Shown here: positions 17,889 through 25,381 of the stretch, one piece after another | How positions within the stretch are numbered: position 1 is the first letter of the stretch | Layout of the letters: each line of letters opens with the position of its first letter | Assembly: GCA_016721245.1 (NCBI GenBank) | Contig: JADKIQ010000011.1 | Coordinates: 1 to 27,379 of the forward strand | DNA length: 27,379 nucleotides | Direction of reading: 5' to 3' | Source of the DNA: Sphingobacteriales bacterium | GTDB taxonomy: Bacteria > Bacteroidota > Bacteroidia > Chitinophagales > JADIYW01 | Position numbers and translations under genes: made by a program | The notes under the pieces: model-generated | Told to the model about the DNA's origin: nothing | What the model saw: the letters and a program-made list of their open reading frames with translations, nothing else | The model's database searches: none

Positions 17889-17931
17889 TTCTTCTAAAGA
17901 TTTTTAATTGTTAATCGTTCATCGTTAATTG
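17830..17931. repeat. Inverted heptamer-repeat pair spanning the gldE stop and gldD start
   Basis: On the plus strand four exact copies of ATGAACA (17830-17857) plus ATG face degenerate reverse-complement units TGTTAAT, CGTTCAT, CGTTAAT (17909-17929). The arms can pair around a loop of about 50 nt. That loop contains the gldD ATG (17886-17888); the distal arm includes the gldE stop (17925-17927), and the proximal arm codes for the gldD signal core. A hairpin here could affect gldD translation. Confidence 0.75.
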
Positions 17932-19286
17932 CCTAATGTAACCTTTACTCTAATCACCCTTGTCTTATCCGCTTCTAAAATAAGAAACGTAAAATGCTGG
18001 TATTTTAGTTCGTCGCCTTCAATCGGAATTTCAGAATTTAATTCTAAAATCAAACCAGCCATAGAATCCGCATCGCCGCGCGCATCATCAAACGTATCCG
18101 TTGGAATTTCCAGCACTTTGCAAACATCGTTCAACGCCGTTCTTCCTTCAAAAATAAAATTGTGATTATCCAGTTTCTTGAAATCAATTTCACTCGCGTC
18201 ATCAAATTCATCTTTGATATCGCCAATCACCTCTTCCAATACATCTTCTAAGGTAACGATGCCCGAACTGCCGCCGTATTCATCCACCACAATGGCCATG
18301 TGTACACGTTTGGTCTGGAAATCTTCCAGCAGGTCATCAATCTTTTTAGATTCCGGAACATAAAGTGCCGGACGTATCAGCTGCTGCCAGTGGAAGTTAT
18401 TATCCGCGTCTATGAATTTCAGTAAATCTTTGACATACAAAACTCCTACTACTTTGTCGAAATTGTCTTCCATTACCGGAATACGAGAGTAGCCGGATTC
18501 CCGGACAATTTTCAGGAGTTCTTCAAAGTTGACATCTTTTTCTACAGCCACCACATCCATACGCGAACGCATGATTTGTGGAACGGCAATATTGCCGAAT
18601 TTTACAATACCTTTTAAGATTTTAGTGTCGTTTCTTTCAGTATCATTTTTATCCTGAGAGGTGGTAATGTCTATGGCTTCGTCAATATCCTTTGCAGAAA
18701 CACTTTTGTTGGCACCTTCCAGTCTTTTCTCAAAAAAAGTAGATGTAAAAATGAGCGCTTTTACGAAAGGTGCGAAGATGGTACTGAAAAATTTAATCGG
18801 ATGGATTAAAAGACGCGCAACTTTTAAATTATTCTGAGACGCATAAATTTTCGGAATCACTTCCGCAAATAAAACGATAATGAATGTTTCAAAACTCACC
18901 TTCACGATAAATTCGATCGTTTTGTGATTTTCTAAGAATTCATGTTTTACGCTGAGTTCAACAAGCGATTCAAACAGTAAAACAATGCTTAAGCTGAATA
19001 AGGTAATCGCTAATAGAATAGTGGCCAGTAAACGGCGTGGTTTATTGATGAAATCCAGAATCATGTCATCTGTCTTATCGTCATTGGTTTCTATCTCTTT
19101 CAGCTGATGATAATCCAGTGAGAAAAGTGCTACTTCGGTAGAGCTCATCATACCGGTTAGAAACAATAGAATTATGATTCCGATGATTTCGTAGATATAG
19201 GTTATATCAAACGGGTTGAAGATTTCGCTCCAGGGAATTGTCAGTAGGAAATTAAATAAGTAGGGTATGGGAATGCCGTCGTCCAA
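17925..19286 (-). CDS. gldE: Gliding motility-associated CBS/CorC-type membrane protein GldE
   Basis: 453 residues. A DUF21 (CNNM-type) membrane domain (about 28-200) includes FLTGMMSSTEVALFSLDYHQ and FAEVIPKIYA. Paired CBS domains (about 240-360) include RSRMDVVAVEKD, YSRIPVMEDNFDKVVGVLYV and VDEYGGSSGIVTLEDVLEEV. A CorC_HlyC domain closes the protein (about 366-452; RGDADSMAGLILEL). GldE assists GldD in F. johnsoniae and belongs to the CorC/HlyC family of probable ion-linked membrane proteins. The order mutY-ssb-gldE-gldD is conserved in Bacteroidota, which secures the assignment. The gap to gldD is 36 nt. Confidence 0.95.
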   Translation of the reverse strand: MDDGIPIPYLFNFLLTIPWSEIFNPFDITYIYEIIGIIILLFLTGMMSSTEVALFSLDYHQLKEIETNDDKTDDMILDFINKPRRLLATILLAITLFSLSIVLLFESLVELSVKHEFLENHKTIEFIVKVSFETFIIVLFAEVIPKIYASQNNLKVARLLIHPIKFFSTIFAPFVKALIFTSTFFEKRLEGANKSVSAKDIDEAIDITTSQDKNDTERNDTKILKGIVKFGNIAVPQIMRSRMDVVAVEKDVNFEELLKIVRESGYSRIPVMEDNFDKVVGVLYVKDLLKFIDADNNFHWQQLIRPALYVPESKKIDDLLEDFQTKRVHMAIVVDEYGGSSGIVTLEDVLEEVIGDIKDEFDDASEIDFKKLDNHNFIFEGRTALNDVCKVLEIPTDTFDDARGDADSMAGLILELNSEIPIEGDELKYQHFTFLILEADKTRVIRVKVTLGN

Positions 19287-19306
19287 GGTGCTTAAATTAC
19301 TTTACA

Positions 19307-19744
19307 TTAAAAAGGCAAATCGTCATCAAAATTTGGTTCAGTCACTGTCTCTGATGATGAGGTTGATTCTGAACCGCTTTTGTTTTCGCTGTTTGCCTGC
19401 GGTGTACCGCTTTGTTCTCTTTTATCTAATAACTGGAAATTCTCCACTACGATTTCTGTAGTGTAGCGTTTATGGTTTTCTTTGTCTTCCCACGAGCGCG
19501 TTCTGAGTTTTCCTTCCACAAATATAGTACTTCCTTTCTTTAAAATACGCTCTGCTCTTTCAGCCACACCTCTCCACATCACAATATTGTGCCATTCGGT
19601 CTGTTCTGTGTAAGAACCGTCTTGGTTTTTGTAGGATTCGTTGGTTGCTAAAGGGAAATTGCAAACTGTAGTAGTAGCATTTATCTTTCTCACTTCCGGG
19701 TCTTTACCTAATCGTCCGATTAAAATTACTTTGTTAACACTCAT
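19307..19744 (-). CDS. ssb: Single-stranded DNA-binding protein
   Basis: 145 residues. The OB fold (about 1-105) has MSVNKVILIGRLGKDPEVR, TEWHNIVMWRGVAERAERIL, KKGSTIFVEGKLRTRSWED and YTTEIVVENFQLLD. A Ser/Gly/Glu-rich linker leads to the acidic tip DDDLPF, which docks repair and replication partners. SSB coats single-stranded DNA as a tetramer. It lies between mutY and gldE, with its own likely promoter upstream. Confidence 0.97.
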   Translation of the reverse strand: MSVNKVILIGRLGKDPEVRKINATTTVCNFPLATNESYKNQDGSYTEQTEWHNIVMWRGVAERAERILKKGSTIFVEGKLRTRSWEDKENHKRYTTEIVVENFQLLDKREQSGTPQANSENKSGSESTSSSETVTEPNFDDDLPF

Positions 19745-19762
19745 AGCCGTACAATTAATTTA

Positions 19763-19790
19763 CAAATATAGATAATTTGATGTTTGTCAA
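19763..19790 (-). promoter_or_regulatory. Bacteroidota promoter for ssb
   Basis: On the minus strand TTG (19790-19788), a 17-nt spacer and TATATTTG (19770-19763) fit the -33/-7 consensus TTG-N17-TAnnTTTG. The -7 box ends 18 nt before the ssb ATG. The element lies in the 60-nt mutY-ssb gap. Confidence 0.6.
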
Positions 19791-19804
19791 GTTAATTCGC
19801 TTAT

Positions 19805-20860
19805 CTAAGTTAAAAAATTTAATCTATCTTCCAAATAGGAGCGGACAATTTTTGGAAAGGCATAGTTTAAAATCGTGTTTTTGGGTATTTTGAGGTATGA
19901 TTTATCAAGTTTCGGGAGTTTTCCCAGTTTTATTTCATAGAAATGACCATTAATATATTGATGGGAAAGGGTTTGTTTGTATGATAGTCGACAGTCGACA
20001 GTCGACGGTTCACCGTATTTTTTGATATAGGGATGAGAAACAATCTGTTGACTATTGACTGTCGACTGTGGACTTTCAAAAACAGGAAACTCAAACAGCC
20101 CTTTCCAGATATCATTTGCTGTCCGTTGTTTGATGTAAATATCTTTCGCATCAAACAGCACGAAATAATGGAAATGTCGTTCGGATTTTATCAGTTTCTT
20201 GGCTTTCACCGGCAATAAACTTATTTTATTTAATTCCAATGCTTTGCATTCAGAACTGAACGGACACTGCTCGCACAAGGGATTTTGCGGCTTGCACACC
20301 AGCGCCCCGAAATCCATGATTGCCTGATTGTAGGTGGAGGGATTTTTTTTGTCCAGTAATTGCTGGGCCAATTGCTCAAATTGCTTTTTGCCTTCCGTAC
20401 TGTCGATGGGTGTTTCTATACCGAAAACTCTGGATAATACCCGGAAGACATTCCCGTCTAAAACAGCATGCGGCAAATTGTAGGCAAACGAAGCAATAGC
20501 TGCCGCCGTGTAATTTCCAATGCCTTTCAGTTGCAGAATTTCAGCGTGTGTTTCCGGAAATTTTCCTTTGTGTTCTTCCATGACTTGTTGTGCGGCAACA
20601 TGCAGGTTTCTGGCACGAGAGTAGTAGCCAAGGCCTTCCCAGAGTTTTAATATATCGTCCAATGGTGCAGCCGCCAGTTTTTTTACCGTGGGATACTGCT
20701 TAATGAATGCCAGATAATACGGGGTTCCCTGCTCCACGCGTGTTTGCTGTAAAATAATTTCAGATAACCATATTTTATAGGCGTCATTGGTTTGTTTCCA
20801 CGGCAGATTTCTGCTCGCAGGATTGTACCATTCTAAGAGTTTTTTGGAGAAGGATTTCAT
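19805..20860 (-). CDS. mutY: A/G-specific adenine glycosylase MutY
   Basis: 351 residues, complete. Catalytic residues are E34 in LSEIILQQT and D135 in AVLDGNVFRVLSR. The helix-hairpin-helix is LKGIGNYTAAAIA (111-123). The [4Fe-4S] ligands are C189, C196, C199 and C205 (spacing 6, 2, 5). The C-terminal NUDIX-like recognition domain runs from about 228, with TLSHQYINGHFYEI as the FSH-loop region. MutY removes adenine opposite 8-oxoguanine. Residues of about 263-296, between WKGLFEFPVFE and TLSHQ, are coded by an inverted heptamer-repeat element in a variable loop. It is the first gene of mutY-ssb-gldE-gldD. Confidence 0.96.
   Translation of the reverse strand: MKSFSKKLLEWYNPASRNLPWKQTNDAYKIWLSEIILQQTRVEQGTPYYLAFIKQYPTVKKLAAAPLDDILKLWEGLGYYSRARNLHVAAQQVMEEHKGKFPETHAEILQLKGIGNYTAAAIASFAYNLPHAVLDGNVFRVLSRVFGIETPIDSTEGKKQFEQLAQQLLDKKNPSTYNQAIMDFGALVCKPQNPLCEQCPFSSECKALELNKISLLPVKAKKLIKSERHFHYFVLFDAKDIYIKQRTANDIWKGLFEFPVFESPQSTVNSQQIVSHPYIKKYGEPSTVDCRLSYKQTLSHQYINGHFYEIKLGKLPKLDKSYLKIPKNTILNYAFPKIVRSYLEDRLNFLT
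19986..20074. repeat. Inverted heptamer-repeat element inside the mutY coding region
   Basis: Plus strand: AGTCGAC three times in exact tandem (19986-20006), a 40-nt spacer, then GTTGACT, ATTGACT, GTCGACT, GTGGACT (20047-20074). The second arm is the reverse complement of AGTCNNN heptamers, so the two arms can form a long imperfect hairpin. The element is translated in frame as part of MutY. Confidence 0.8.
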
Positions 20861-20964
20861 TTATTTCGCAAAATAACTATTTTCAGACAAATCAATTAAT
20901 TTGCCGCTATATTAAAAAAACCCTAATTTCGTGTATATTAGTAAGTTAGTTAGAAAAAAAGTTG

Positions 20965-20972
20965 CATTTTTG
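20965..20972 (+). promoter_or_regulatory. Probable -7 element for the HU gene
   Basis: CATTTTTG, within GTTGCATTTTTGTAGTCC, is a one-base variant of TAnnTTTG and ends 21 nt before the HU ATG. The wider string is of a kind often seen upstream of Bacteroidota housekeeping genes. The -33 element is not clear. Confidence 0.4.
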
Positions 20973-20993
20973 TAGTCCATTTAAATAATAACC

Positions 20994-21299
20994 ATGAGAA
21001 AAGCAGACATTATCACCACTATTTCAGAAAAAACAGGCGTTCCTAAAGTTGACGTATTAGTAGCCATGGAGGCTTTCTTCAAAGAAGTAAAAGATACTTT
21101 GGCTGACGGTGAGAATCTGTATGTACGCGGTTTCGGTAGTTTTATTGTAAAAACCCGTAAAGCAAAAATCGGACGTAATATCAAGAAAAATATCGCTATA
21201 GAAATTCCTGAACACCAGATTCCGGCGTTCAAACCATCTAAAGTTTTTGTTGAACAAATCAAAGATTCAAGTGCAAAACGCTTGACCGGTAAAGAATAG
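20994..21299 (+). CDS. HU/IHF family DNA-binding protein
   Basis: 101 residues, slightly longer than the typical 90. It begins MRKADIITTISEKTGVPKVD. The family core is GENLYVRGFGSFIVKTRKAK and GRNIKKNIAIEIPEHQIPAF, where the beta arms intercalate into the DNA minor groove at a Pro. It ends KPSKVFVEQIKDSSAKRL. It acts as a nucleoid-bending dimer. It is divergent from mutY and 10 nt upstream of the TPR gene, so HU and TPR are probably one transcript. Confidence 0.95.
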   Translation: MRKADIITTISEKTGVPKVDVLVAMEAFFKEVKDTLADGENLYVRGFGSFIVKTRKAKIGRNIKKNIAIEIPEHQIPAFKPSKVFVEQIKDSSAKRLTGKE

Positions 21300-21309
21300 G
21301 ACTAAAGAC

Positions 21310-22149
21310 GTGCAGAAGGGACAGATAGCTTTAGGGGTAGGTACATTAATTTTAGCATTAGCACTTTATTTTGGCGGTAAAACCGTTGTTAAAAAAGAGA
21401 ATAGCTCAACAGCCGTAAAAGCGGAGTCATTCTCTTTTGAGCAATATGAAGAACAGCAAACGGCAAAGTTACTTCCGGCTGAAAAAACACAGTTGGCAGC
21501 TATTTCTGACGCTATAAAAGCAGCAAAGCCTGCAGATACCTCAACTTTAAAGAAATTATACCTGCAAACTTCCGATTTCTGGAAGAATCTTAATAATCCC
21601 GCATTAGGTTCTTATTACTTCTATCAGTTTGCCAAAATTGAAGCCAGTAAAAAAGCGCTGGCAGATGCCGGAGATGTGCTCGTAAATGCATATAAATCAA
21701 CGGGAGACTCTGTAATTTTAAATAATTTGATTACCTTTGCGCTCCGTTCTTACGAAGAGGCTGTACAGAAAGATGGCAGTGATGTGGAGTTGAAGATAAA
21801 ACTGGCAGATGCATACGTTCAAGGTTCTCAGGAGCCAATGAAAGGAATCGGAATCTTGCGCCAGTTGTCAGACAGTTTGCCGGATAATGTTCCTGTTTTA
21901 CTGGCATTAGGCAGATTATCGATACAGTCGGGACAGTTTGATAAAGCAAAAGAACGCTTACAGAAAATATTGAAGTTAGAACCGCAAAATACAGAAGCCT
22001 TGTATTTTCTGGCGATAACGGAAGCACAACTCGGACATAACGATGAAGCCATCCGATTGTTTGAGATGTGTAAGTTGATTGTAAACAATAAAGATTTCAA
22101 TAAAGAAATAGACGAGATCGTCAAAAATTTAAAAAGTAAAAAAGTTTAA
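21310..22149 (+). CDS. Membrane-anchored TPR protein
   Basis: 279 residues with a GTG start at 21310, 10 nt after the HU stop. One N-terminal transmembrane helix (about 6-23, IALGVGTLILALALYFGG) places the rest outside the cytoplasm or tethers it. After a Ser/Glu-rich linker, helical repeats follow. The clearest TPRs are about 195-255: VPVLLALGRLSIQSGQFDKA, LEPQNTEALYFLAITEAQLG. A TPR protein between HU and RNase G is a recurrent Bacteroidota arrangement. Its partner is unknown. Confidence 0.85.
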   Translation: MQKGQIALGVGTLILALALYFGGKTVVKKENSSTAVKAESFSFEQYEEQQTAKLLPAEKTQLAAISDAIKAAKPADTSTLKKLYLQTSDFWKNLNNPALGSYYFYQFAKIEASKKALADAGDVLVNAYKSTGDSVILNNLITFALRSYEEAVQKDGSDVELKIKLADAYVQGSQEPMKGIGILRQLSDSLPDNVPVLLALGRLSIQSGQFDKAKERLQKILKLEPQNTEALYFLAITEAQLGHNDEAIRLFEMCKLIVNNKDFNKEIDEIVKNLKSKKV

Positions 22150-22151
22150 TT

Positions 22152-22241
22152 ATGCCTTGCGGAAAAAAAAGAAAGCGTCATAAGATTGCGACGCACAAAC
22201 GTAAAAAAAGACTAAGAAAGAACCGTCACAAGAAAAAATAA
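22152..22241 (+). CDS. AURKAIP1/COX24-domain small ribosomal protein (mS38/bS22-like)
   Basis: A 29-codon ORF starting ATG 2 nt after the TPR stop: MPCGKKRKRHKIATHKRKKR, then LRKNRHKKK and TAA. It is almost entirely basic. The KKRKRHK...HKRKKRxRKNRHKK pattern is that of the AURKAIP1/COX24 family. Its relatives are mitochondrial small-subunit mS38 and mycobacterial bS22, which sit in the decoding-site region of the small subunit. In Bacteroidota this short gene commonly stands just upstream of the RNase E/G gene. Its size makes it easily missed. The final A of its stop codon begins a heptamer repeat tract. Confidence 0.85.
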   Translation: MPCGKKRKRHKIATHKRKKRLRKNRHKKK

Positions 22242-22301
22242 GTCGTGAGCAATAAGTCGTGAGTCTTAGGTTAAAATACTTACGACTCACGACTCATGAC
22301 T
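22241..22301. repeat. Inverted heptamer-repeat element upstream of rng
   Basis: Units AGTCGTG, AGCAATA, AGTCGTG, AGTCTTA (22241-22268) face AAATACT, TACGACT, CACGACT, CATGACT (22274-22301). An 11-bp perfect stem, AGTCGTGAGTC (22255-22265) with GACTCACGACT (22284-22294), closes an 18-nt loop. It ends 14 nt before the rng ATG and starts at the last base of the preceding stop codon. It could act as a stem between the two cistrons. Confidence 0.85.
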
Positions 22302-22315
22302 TTTAAACTAAACAC

Positions 22316-23857
22316 ATGATTAAAGAATTAGTGATACATGCTAATTCCAAAGGTGTTGAAATTGCTCTTCTTGAGAATAAAAAATTAGTCGAATACCATC
22401 TTGATGCGTACGACAAAGAAGGTTTTGCAGCCGGAGATATCTATTTAGGCAGAGTTAAAAAGATAAATCCAGGATTAAATGCAGCCTTCGTGGATATCGG
22501 TCACGATAAAGATGCTTTTATACACTATTCAGATTTAAGTCCGTATATCCGTTCTGTTCGCAAATTCAGTTCGGAAGCATTCAGGGCTGAGCAATCACAC
22601 TTATTGGATAAATTTGAGTTTGAACCAACTATTCAAAAGGATGGTTTAATGACCGATGCTTTGGAAAAAGGTGATATTCTCATCTTTCAGATTTCCAAAG
22701 AAGCCATTTCCACCAAAGGACCACGACTTACCTGTGAGCTCTCTATTCCGGGACGATATGTGGTGTTAGTACCTTTCACCAATTCCATTGGTATTTCTAA
22801 AAAAATTGATAAGCAGGAAGAACGCGAGCGTCTGATTGATGTGATGCAGAAAATCAAACCGAGGAATTTCGGATTTGTAGTGCGTACCAATGCGGAAGGT
22901 GTGGGCAAAGAAGAATTACAACATGACGTCGAAAATCTGCTGAACAAGTGGAAGGTGATGACGGAGAATATAAAATTCAATAATCCGCCGAAGTTGTTAC
23001 TGAAGGAAATGAGTAAAACATTTTCTATCGTGCGTGATTTGATGAACGACAGTTTCTCTAAAATTATTACAGATAACCAGACGTTGCACGGCGACCTGAA
23101 AGCATACATCAAAGAACATGCACCGGAACAATCTTCCATATTAAATAAATACGAAGATACCACGCCTTTGTTTGAAACCTTCGATATCAGTCGTCAGGTA
23201 AAAACCGCATTTGGTAAAACCGTAACGCTGAAAAGTGGTGCCTATGTGATTCTGGAACACACGGAGGCATTGCACGTAATTGACGTAAACAGTGGCCCTA
23301 AAGTAAAAAAAGATATTGCACAGGATACACTGGCGTTTAATATCAACGTGGAGGCTGCGCAGGAAATTGCACGACAGTTGCGTTTGCGTGATATTGGCGG
23401 TATCATTGTTATTGACTTTATAGATATGAAATCTGCGGAGTACAAACACAAATTGTACGAAGCGATGCTGGATGCGATGAAACCGGATAAAGCGAAACAC
23501 GTGATTTTGCCGGTTAGTAAATTCGGTCTGATGGAAATTACCCGCCAGCGTATGAAAGAGCAGGTAGTGGTAGATACGCGCGAGCCTTTGTTGCACGCCA
23601 ACAGCAAATACAAAGTAGATCAGCCGCTGCAGATTATTGATAATATCGAGATGGAATTAAATCATCTGAAAACACATAAGGAAAAGAATTTCCTGTTGTA
23701 TGTGCATCCGTTTATTTACGCCTTCATGAAAAAAGATACCTTCTCTTTCAGGATGAAATGGTATTCAAAAGCAGGAAAAATAGTACGCTTGATTCAGGAT
23801 TCATCCCTGCATTTAGGAGAATATAAGTTGCTGACCAAAGGCGGCGAGAAAGTATAA
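22316..23857 (+). CDS. rng: Ribonuclease E/G family endoribonuclease
   Basis: 513 residues, complete. An N-terminal S1-like region (about 36-130) has GDIYLGRVKKINPGLNAAFV and DIGHDKDAFIHYSDL. The DNase I-like catalytic core has Mg2+-binding D323 in LHVIDVNSGP and D367 in GGIIVIDFIDM. LPVSKFGLMEITRQRMKE follows. The family normally continues with a CPxCxGxG Zn-link. Here the aligned stretch (about 422-433) is REPLLHANSKYK, with both Cys and the Gly residues lost in an undamaged ORF. RNase G processes rRNA and decays mRNA. Its start (ATG 22316) follows a heptamer hairpin, and a strong terminator follows 23 nt after its stop. Confidence 0.95.
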   Translation: MIKELVIHANSKGVEIALLENKKLVEYHLDAYDKEGFAAGDIYLGRVKKINPGLNAAFVDIGHDKDAFIHYSDLSPYIRSVRKFSSEAFRAEQSHLLDKFEFEPTIQKDGLMTDALEKGDILIFQISKEAISTKGPRLTCELSIPGRYVVLVPFTNSIGISKKIDKQEERERLIDVMQKIKPRNFGFVVRTNAEGVGKEELQHDVENLLNKWKVMTENIKFNNPPKLLLKEMSKTFSIVRDLMNDSFSKIITDNQTLHGDLKAYIKEHAPEQSSILNKYEDTTPLFETFDISRQVKTAFGKTVTLKSGAYVILEHTEALHVIDVNSGPKVKKDIAQDTLAFNINVEAAQEIARQLRLRDIGGIIVIDFIDMKSAEYKHKLYEAMLDAMKPDKAKHVILPVSKFGLMEITRQRMKEQVVVDTREPLLHANSKYKVDQPLQIIDNIEMELNHLKTHKEKNFLLYVHPFIYAFMKKDTFSFRMKWYSKAGKIVRLIQDSSLHLGEYKLLTKGGEKV

Positions 23858-23880
23858 ACACAGATGTTGTTGAAATATAA

Positions 23881-23910
23881 AAAAGGTGTTCAGAAATGAA
23901 CACCTTTTTT
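23881..23910 (+). terminator. Strong terminator after rng, probably bidirectional
   Basis: A 12-bp perfect stem (AAAAGGTGTTCA / TGAACACCTTTT) with a GAAA tetraloop is followed by a T run. The A run on the 5' side gives a T run on the other strand, so it can also end the convergent frr transcript, whose stop is 42 nt away. Confidence 0.92.
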
Positions 23911-23951
23911 ATTATTGCCAACTTATAATTTTGTTGTCTGTCAACTGAAAA

Positions 23952-24515
23952 TTATATCGTCATAATTTCTTCTTCTTTAACCGTTAACATTTTGTCTACT
24001 TTGGTATTGTATTCGTTGGTGAGGTTCTGAATCGTTTCTTCCGAATCTTTTCCGATATCTTCGCTCAATCCGTTTTTCACCAGATCTTTTATCATTTCGT
24101 TGCCGTCTTTGCGTGCGTTGCGAATCACTATTTTTGTTTGTTCGCCATAGCCTTTGGATTGTTTTACCAGATCACGTCTGCGTTCTTCCGTCATAGGCGG
24201 CACTGATAAACGGATATTCTCCCCATCGTTTTGCGGCGTGATGCCAATATTGCTCTGGAAAATGGCGCGTTCAATATCGCTGATTATTTTTCTTTCGAAT
24301 GGAACTACGACCAGTGTTCTTGCATCCAGCAATTTGATACTGGCCACCTGATTGATGGGAGTGGGAGAGCCGTAATATTCTACTGTAATGCCCTGCAGCA
24401 TATCCGGACTGGCTTTGCCGGCACGTACTTTACGCAATTCTTCTTCCAAATGTTTCAATGCCTTAAACATCGAATCTTTAGTTTCTTCCAGAATCATTTG
24501 TACTTCTTCTTCCAT
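23952..24515 (-). CDS. frr: Ribosome recycling factor
   Basis: 187 residues. All RRF hallmarks are present: LEEELRKVRAGKASPDML, the hinge-domain strands VEYYGSPTPINQVASI and RTLVVVPFERKIISDIERAI, LSVPPMTEERRRDLVKQSK, then helix 3 with RNARKDGNEMIKDLVK. With EF-G, RRF splits post-termination ribosomes. It is the last gene of rpsB-tsf-(vapBC)-pyrH-frr, 137 nt after pyrH, and may have its own promoter. Confidence 0.97.
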   Translation of the reverse strand: MEEEVQMILEETKDSMFKALKHLEEELRKVRAGKASPDMLQGITVEYYGSPTPINQVASIKLLDARTLVVVPFERKIISDIERAIFQSNIGITPQNDGENIRLSVPPMTEERRRDLVKQSKGYGEQTKIVIRNARKDGNEMIKDLVKNGLSEDIGKDSEETIQNLTNEYNTKVDKMLTVKEEEIMTI

Positions 24516-24535
24516 CGTCGTTAATTTTTCAAAGG

Positions 24536-24543
24536 CAAATATA
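24536..24543 (-). promoter_or_regulatory. Possible frr promoter -7 element
   Basis: TATATTTG on the minus strand matches TAnnTTTG and ends 20 nt before the frr ATG. A TTTG lies about 24 nt further upstream, slightly beyond the usual spacing. The 137-nt pyrH-frr gap shows nothing else recognisable. Confidence 0.4.
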
Positions 24544-24652
24544 AAAGAAATAGTTGGCGAGCAGTTGGCAAAAAAAGTTGTATGCTCACTTGTTTAAAAA
24601 TTATTTTAACACTTTTTACCCTTCAATTTTAAATTTCTTCATGTTAAAATCT

Positions 24653-25363
24653 TTAACTCACCAGCGTACCAATCTTTTCACCCTGGAGAATGCGCAAGAT
24701 ATTGCCTCTTTCTTTAATATTGAAAACGATAATCGGCATGTTGTTTTCTTTGCATAAAGCAAAAGCAGTCTGGTCCATCACGCGCAGGTTTTTCACCAGA
24801 ATATCATCAAATGAGATGTTTTCATATTTTGTAGCATTCGGATCCTTTTTAGGGTCGGCGGTGTAAATACCATCTACGCTTGTTCCCTTCAGAATCACAT
24901 CCGCTTCAATTTCATTCGCGCGCAAGGCCGCCGCCGTATCGGTGGTGAAATAAGGATTTCCGGTGCCGGCTGCCATGATGATGCAACGGCCTTTTTCAAG
25001 GTGTCGCACGGCACGTCTGCGGATATAAGGCTCACAAACCTGAGAAATATTTAAAGCAGAAAGTAAACGTGTATAAATGCCGCGAGACTCGATGGCACCT
25101 TGCAGCGCCATGCCGTTGATGATAGTGGCCAGCATACCCATATAGTCGCCCTGAGAGCGTTCGATGCCGATGTTGCCGGCTTGTAATCCACGGAAAATAT
25201 TTCCGCCGCCAATCACTACACCTACCTGATAGCCAGCGTTAATGACTTCTACAATTTCATCGGCAAATAAACCAAGTGTATCTGCTTTGATACCGAATTG
25301 CTGGTCGCCCATTAATGCTTCGCCGCTAAGTTTTAGTAATACTCGTTTGATTGGTTTGTCCAT
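24653..25363 (-). CDS. pyrH: UMP kinase
   Basis: 236 residues. Amino-acid-kinase fold motifs: KRVLLKLSGEALMG (catalytic K11), VIGGGNIFRG (50-59), DYMGMLATIINGMALQ, and the nucleotide loop AAGTGNPYFTTDTAAALRA (131-149), then KGTSVDGIYTADPKKDP. The bacterial hexameric enzyme phosphorylates UMP to UDP. It lies downstream of vapC by 18 nt, a gap too short for an independent promoter outside vapC. It therefore probably depends on the vapBC transcript or an internal promoter. Confidence 0.97.
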   Translation of the reverse strand: MDKPIKRVLLKLSGEALMGDQQFGIKADTLGLFADEIVEVINAGYQVGVVIGGGNIFRGLQAGNIGIERSQGDYMGMLATIINGMALQGAIESRGIYTRLLSALNISQVCEPYIRRRAVRHLEKGRCIIMAAGTGNPYFTTDTAAALRANEIEADVILKGTSVDGIYTADPKKDPNATKYENISFDDILVKNLRVMDQTAFALCKENNMPIIVFNIKERGNILRILQGEKIGTLVS

Positions 25364-25381
25364 GGTATTTGGTATTTATTT

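Noticed and set aside
24603..24652. Tiny ORF MKKFKIEG upstream of frr on the minus strand
   Set aside because: Only eight codons, with no coding features; AT-rich spacer.
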